A stretch of 64,000 bases of DNA from Pithys albifrons albifrons (lineage: Eukaryota > Chordata > Aves > Passeriformes > Thamnophilidae): contig NC_092497.1 in the NCBI RefSeq assembly GCF_047495875.1, forward strand, positions 80,671,749 to 80,735,748, in the 5' to 3' direction. Under the pieces are notes generated by a model. It worked only from the letters and a program-made list of their open reading frames with translations. It was not told the DNA's origin and ran no database searches. The translations under genes were made by a program, and so were the position numbers. Shown here piece by piece: positions 59,051-64,000 of this stretch (positions within the stretch are counted from its first letter, which is position 1; each line of letters starts with the position of its first letter).

Positions 59051-62000
59051 GTAATAGTTTGTGAAATTAAATAATCATTGATGCTTTGACCGAAACAATA
59101 ATGCATGGAGGAAGGGAACAATCAGGAGCACTAAATAAAAGGCCTTGTTCTCGCTTCTTTTTTTTTTTTAATGTGTTTCATTTAATTGCTATTAGAGTTC
59201 TGGCAGCAACCCAGTGATGTGGAAAATTCTGGAAACCTTTGTTCTTCAGCAAATGCAATGGCAGGTGTGACTACCTGTTGTTTAATTTCATCCACTACAG
59301 AGGGGAAGAAGCTGCAGGCTTCAAGGTTGGTTGGTCTGAATTGTGGGCCCATGTACACCCTGGCTCACAGGATGAGGGTCTTGGCACCTGCTTTGAGATG
59401 TGAGTCTACTACAACCTCAGAAACCCTGCATTACCCTCCAGGACATCAAATAAGGACCTTCTTCAGGCCCTCTGAGCCTTTTGTGACCTTGCAAGGATGT
59501 CTTCTCAGAGGCTGAATGGTGTCTCAGGTGGAATCAGGTGCCTACATCACACCTGTGCCGTCCTTACTGTCTGGTGGTAGATATCACACTCAGGTGGAGA
59601 AAGAGAACAAGTGGGCCTTAGCTTTTGAGACTAAATCTGTTTAAGGCATAGGGGCTTTTTTTTTAAGAAAGACTGGAAATATTTTTTGACAGCATATATA
59701 ACAAGCATTTTGAAAAAGAGTAGTAAAATACTGAAGGGGATACACTGTTCTTAATCTGTGGCAATGAAGATGATTAAACATTAAAAATTCTGTGTGTGAA
59801 ATGATTTTTGAAGTGTTTTTGTGATTTCAGTAAAGTCACTTCAGATCCTATCCCGGTCTGAGTCTTGCACTGACTTTCTTCAAAGATAGTTTTAAGTAGG
59901 TCAAAAGAGACTTTAACACATCAAGAAATTAATAATTTTTAGTCAATTTTAAGAAAATTCATTTTTACCTAAAGAACTGAGACTCATCAATTGAATTTTT
60001 CATGGACAATAGTAGGGATTGTTTTCTTTCCTTTCAGCACAAAGCTTAACTCACCCATAGGTAGATCCATAATTTACTTCCTCAAGACTAGTGACTGTAG
60101 ATTGGTAGTTGGACTCTTAGACAAACTTTGAGGCCAAAAAGCATTTTTTTCATTCTGGATAATGTAGAAATGAAGTTAACACAACTCTGCCAGTAACAAA
60201 CACTTAAGCCTCTGTGTACTAACAGTGGGGAGGTAGATAGCACATATTTTGACTTACCAGGTTGTTTCATTTTTTAAGCAGGAATTTGAACATTGGAAAA
60301 TATATTAGTGGAAGTCAACGCTTCCATATTATGTCCCCAAAACCTCTTTAAATGCAGACCTGAAAAATTTTTCTGTAATATTGTTAGGTTTGGAGGATTT
60401 TGCCACCTTTTCTCTTTCCCTTCCTTCCTTTTCTTTCTTCTGAAAATTGCAGAATTATCACCCATTGTCATGTCCATGTATGTTCATACTTGTTTGAATG
60501 TGAGTCAAATATTAGTCTGTAATTTAATTGAAGGCTATGAGGTTTATGTTGGGCTGAGTTCTAAGCAGCTGCATGTTGTGCCTGTAGCCTTGAATTAGAA
60601 AAAAGAAGGAGGGGGGGGGGAAGAGCATTTCAAGTGATTATAAAGATTTTTTTTTAGTGAAATATAAAAAGTTAGTTCTCTTCACTATCCGAAGTCCCGT
60701 GTTGTAGGTGGGAAGAATTTGTCCACCTTGGTTTCTCTATGAATTGTTTAGGCAAAGTTCTAAATTTTCAATCACTAAGGAGCTAATGTACACTGCTTAC
60801 AGAAAGTCAGGAAACCAATGTGCTAAAGAAACTTCCATAATTATAGTTGTTCATAGACTGCCAAACATGACTTTGAAGCACTAGAAATATAATATTGATT
60901 ACCATGCAAGTGTAATATCATTCTTATTCTTTAATACCATCAAAGAAAAGAGTCATAATAATGATTTAATTAATCTCAAAATCCCGGTTCTCTGTTTGTA
61001 TTCTTTGTTGTTACACTTGATAAAATATAATTACATTACCCTATGTTTTACCATAAACACTGAAATGGTTTACTGGAACAGCAACTGAATATACTTGCTG
61101 ATGTCTCTGTGGGCAATATACAGATAGTCAGCTACAAAAACTTACTACACTTTAGGATCTCAGTTCCCTGTTAATTCAGGCTACTGAATGCAAAATCCTG
61201 CTGGATTTTTGCTTTGAGTTCTGTTTAGCTGTAAAGAACAATAAGGTTCTTCTTCCAAAAGGGTATGGGAGGGTTGTCCCTCTGTGGAGAAATGGAAGGA
61301 CTCTCACTCAAAATTCAGTGTCTTTCAATTGGCTGCCATAAGGTTAGAGCTCCCTAAAAGGAGACCCACTCCCCCACTAGGAGTGCTGTCCCCATAGCCC
61401 CTGCAGTTCTTATCAGGAGCACCCTCTAAAGAAAGCCAAGAGTGCTTCCACTCAAGACTTCAGAAGGCTCTCCAAAGCAGTGATGATTAGTTTATCAGTA
61501 TTTGGAAAGACTTATTACATGCTGTGTTGTATTACACACTATTGTAGGACATCTGTGGCTGCTCCAAAACCACCATCGGCAGTGGTCATTGCCCAGATAC
61601 ATGCCCAGACAAATGAAGCAGCTTGGAAATTAATAGCAGCCACGGGAAATGAACTGCCAAGAACATGAAAAACAGCTATAACAGTCATGATCAACCCTGA
61701 ATGTAAGTGGTTCATGTTCCAAAGACTGGTGAAACCATGAAATACAAATTAACTATCGAAGTGCATGCTTACCCACAATGTCCTGGTTTTCAGGTGGCAG
61801 GTACCCAAAAGTAGATTTAAATAAATAAGTTTATGCTTTCCATGTACTAGTACAGCCATTTTATTGCTTGCCAAAGTACTGAAAAAATTGTTTGCTTATT
61901 TTGCTTTTACAATTATTTCCTAATTACAAATGATTATTGATTATTTTAAGAATAATTTGCTTTGTCGCTGAATGCTAAAGGCAAATAAAATGCTTTGCTT

Positions 62001-63379
62001 AGAGAAAGTTGGAAATTGCTTTATTTCTTCTGCCTTGGAAATTACAGATGTTCACTGTTCTTCGTGCTTAATTTACAGGCATTGACCTTTAACATAAGAA
62101 TTATTTTAGCCCAGGGATTAAAAAACAAACAAAAAAAAAAGGCAGCTCTTTCTTCTTGCCAAACATCAGTGCATCCTTGTTTTTGGGGAACAGCCTTGTT
62201 TTACAGGGGAAAAAAATTAAGAATATGCTGGTACCAGTTAAGAACATATTAGTTCAACACTAATTATAAACTGGAATGTGTCAGAATGAAATGAGTTATG
62301 ATCTGGCAAGGACCTGCAAACTATAGTCAGATACTTAATAAAGTTTAGACATGCAGCTGTGAATACTTCTGGATCATTGCCACCTTTTATTAGAGTGGCG
62401 CCCAGCAATGCTGCTGTAGTTAAGGGTCTGTCAGCATTTCCATTATAAAACCCCAGTTTTTTAGGCTTTGTAACTTGCCCGTTTTAAATCACATCAAGCT
62501 GAAACTTGTCATTAAAGTTGTCAGAAATTGTTTCTTTTAGTACGTAAATGTCATTTAGAGTTTTGATCTATCTAAGTTTTAGATTCGGAGAGGCAAAGAA
62601 GTGAGGGGATGTTATATTTTATTAGAAACTTATTTTTGCCATACTTAAAAAAAAAAAAAGCCCTCAAAAAACCAACAAAACACCAAAGCAGGGCTTGAGT
62701 TCAAAAAATAAATGTGTTTTATCCCCTTAGGGCTACTTCTAGGCTTTCTCACTGAAGCATAAGCAGTGAATACAAAACTGGCATTGCATTCTAGTATCTC
62801 AATCTACTGCCTTGAATCTTAACTGCAGTTTTATTTGATGTTTTGAATAAAACACCATCAGATCATCAACATTGTGCATTGTGGTTTCCTGTGTTTCTTT
62901 TTTTGTGTTGTTTACATTTTAGATTTTACAGTAGACTTTACATTTAATTTCCTGCTTATTTTCTATCAAGGCCTCAGGTATTTTAGCCTGATGTTTATAT
63001 AACCCCAGAGCAAAGCACATTTACATCACTGAGGACCTGATGCTCAGCAGTTAAACATTTTAAAAATTATTTCTTATCACTCTGACCTTCCTATTTCTAC
63101 CTTCTTTCATAAAAAGCAAGTAAGGACAATTACTTGGACAGGTTAGTTTTTTTCCATCCTTAGTCACTGGTGCAATGTAACACATGTAATTATGAGAGAC
63201 ACACAGTTCTAGCCAGGCATCCTGTGAGCTGAGATTGCATCTCATTTTTGCACTGTGAGAGTGCAGGTAGTCAGAATAGGAATAAGCCAATGAACCTTCT
63301 TTGGGATCCTTCGCTTTTGTTCCTTCCTCTTCTACTTTTCTTCTAAAATATATGAAACAGCGCTAGTTTTGGCCTAGTT
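59051..63379. other. Non-coding stretch
   Basis: No recognised gene. It holds a T12 run near 59,158-59,169, a G-run at 60,609-60,620 and an A13 run near 62,647. The part at about 62,370-62,560 has the look of a conserved non-coding element or an exapted old repeat. Confidence 0.6.
60609..60620. repeat. G-run
   Basis: Eleven or more G in a row after AAGGA. A homopolymer of this length is also a common place for sequencing error. Confidence 0.7.
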
Positions 63380-63700
63380 AGGCCTTTGTTTATTAGGCCT
63401 TGGTAGTACTGGGTAGATATGAAGGGAGAGGTATCACCTGACTTAAGCAACCAAAGAGATATTTCATAACAGCTGATGTCAACTCAAGTATAAAAGCAGT
63501 AGGAGGTATCCTTCTTCTTATCCATGGCTGTTGTCCTGGAAGGACGTTCTGTTGCTGTGCTGAGAATGATGGGCCTTGCCACTACTTTAAATCTGTTTTG
63601 GCTTGGGGAAGTAAACATTTTTGTTGTTGGTATTTCTCTTTGTTTGGGTATCTCTCTGTAAGCTGTGTTACAGGGTTGGTTGGAGTTGTGGATTTTGCTG
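63380..63700 (+). mobile_element. Avian ERVL-type LTR fragment
   Basis: The stretch GGTAGTACTGGGTAGATATG, then ACCAAAGAGATATTTCATAAC, AGCTGATGTCAACTCAAGTA and TATAAAAGC follows the U3-to-TATA region of the abundant avian ERVL LTRs ('tagtgctgggtgggac...ccaaagggatattccata...tcatgctcagtatataaagc'). A TATA box (TATAAAAG) lies at about 63,489. I cannot find the LTR termini or a duplication; the 5' part of U3 seems to be missing or decayed. The right limit is a guess. Confidence 0.55.
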
Positions 63701-64000
63701 TTTCGGTGGGGAGGTTTTTTCTTCTCTCTTACCTTCATGGATATGCGCTGCGTTGCATTTTGCTTTTAATTTTCCCTCTTCTGTGTAAATATATAAAACA
63801 GTTCTGGGTTTGGTTTTGCCTTTTTTTTTTAAAAAAAAGCAACAAAAAAACCAGCCCAGTCACAGCATGTTCTTCTGGGACAATGACCATGGAGAGAAGG
63901 AAGTTCCCTCCTCCTTCTCTTTTTATATCCAAGATGACATCCGAATATGGTATGGAATGTCATTGGCCAGTAGAAGGCAGCTGGACTGACCCAGCTCAAG
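63701..64000. other. Non-coding right edge
   Basis: Contains an A/T homopolymer junction at 63,822-63,838. No gene is recognised. It may still include decayed LTR sequence. Confidence 0.45.

Noticed and set aside
1..64000. Prokaryotic-style features: operons, CRISPR arrays, riboswitches, ribosome binding sites
   Set aside because: Composition, repeats and lack of dense coding show vertebrate nuclear DNA. No regularly spaced direct repeats or gene clusters are present.

Overview
This is a vertebrate nuclear, non-coding window, almost certainly from a bird. Base composition is AT-leaning, long open frames are absent outside transposons, and the repeats are avian: CR1 LINE ends carrying the terminal ATTCTATGATT-type octamer, avian ERV LTRs, and a nuclear copy of mitochondrial DNA in the bird gene order cox3 - tRNA-Gly - nd3. 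I find no complete host protein-coding gene. The window is intergenic or lies in long introns; one weak candidate exon sits at about 42,848-43,024. No operon, CRISPR array or prokaryotic feature is present.

The most notable content is a LINE/SINE pair. At 13,856-16,420 (minus strand) lies a broken RTE-clade LINE that I recognise from its protein as AviRTE or a very close relative. AviRTE is the retrotransposon described as shared by a few tropical bird lineages and filarial nematodes through horizontal transfer. Three copies of a short element (12,644-12,923; 16,421-16,728; 50,466-50,774) have a 5S rRNA-derived head with the internal pol III promoter, an unrelated body, and a 3' tail matching the 3' end of the LINE. 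They look like a non-autonomous 5S-SINE mobilised by it. The LINE and the middle SINE abut head to head (5' end to 5' end), and one near-perfect target-site duplication encloses the pair. This suggests that one insertion event used two different RNAs.

Other mobile elements, left to right: a 564-bp minus-strand solo LTR with a 6-bp duplication (7,621-8,184; ERVK-like, with octamer, GC boxes, TATA and polyA signal); short or moderately long CR1 pieces (about 11,015-11,080; 19,648-20,500; 58,614-59,050); very old amniote-type CR1 relics (about 18,890-19,250; 37,160-37,740; 52,355-52,415); two nearly identical plus-strand solo LTRs of about 626 bp with different perfect 5-bp duplications (24,689-25,315 and 46,066-46,690); the mitochondrial insertion (about 48,491-49,162); and an avian ERVL-type LTR fragment near the right edge (about 63,380-63,700).

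The remaining sequence is unique or too diverged to recognise by eye, with scattered low-complexity tracts. Two stretches (about 41,440-41,730 and 62,370-62,560) have the composition of conserved non-coding elements and deserve a cross-species alignment.
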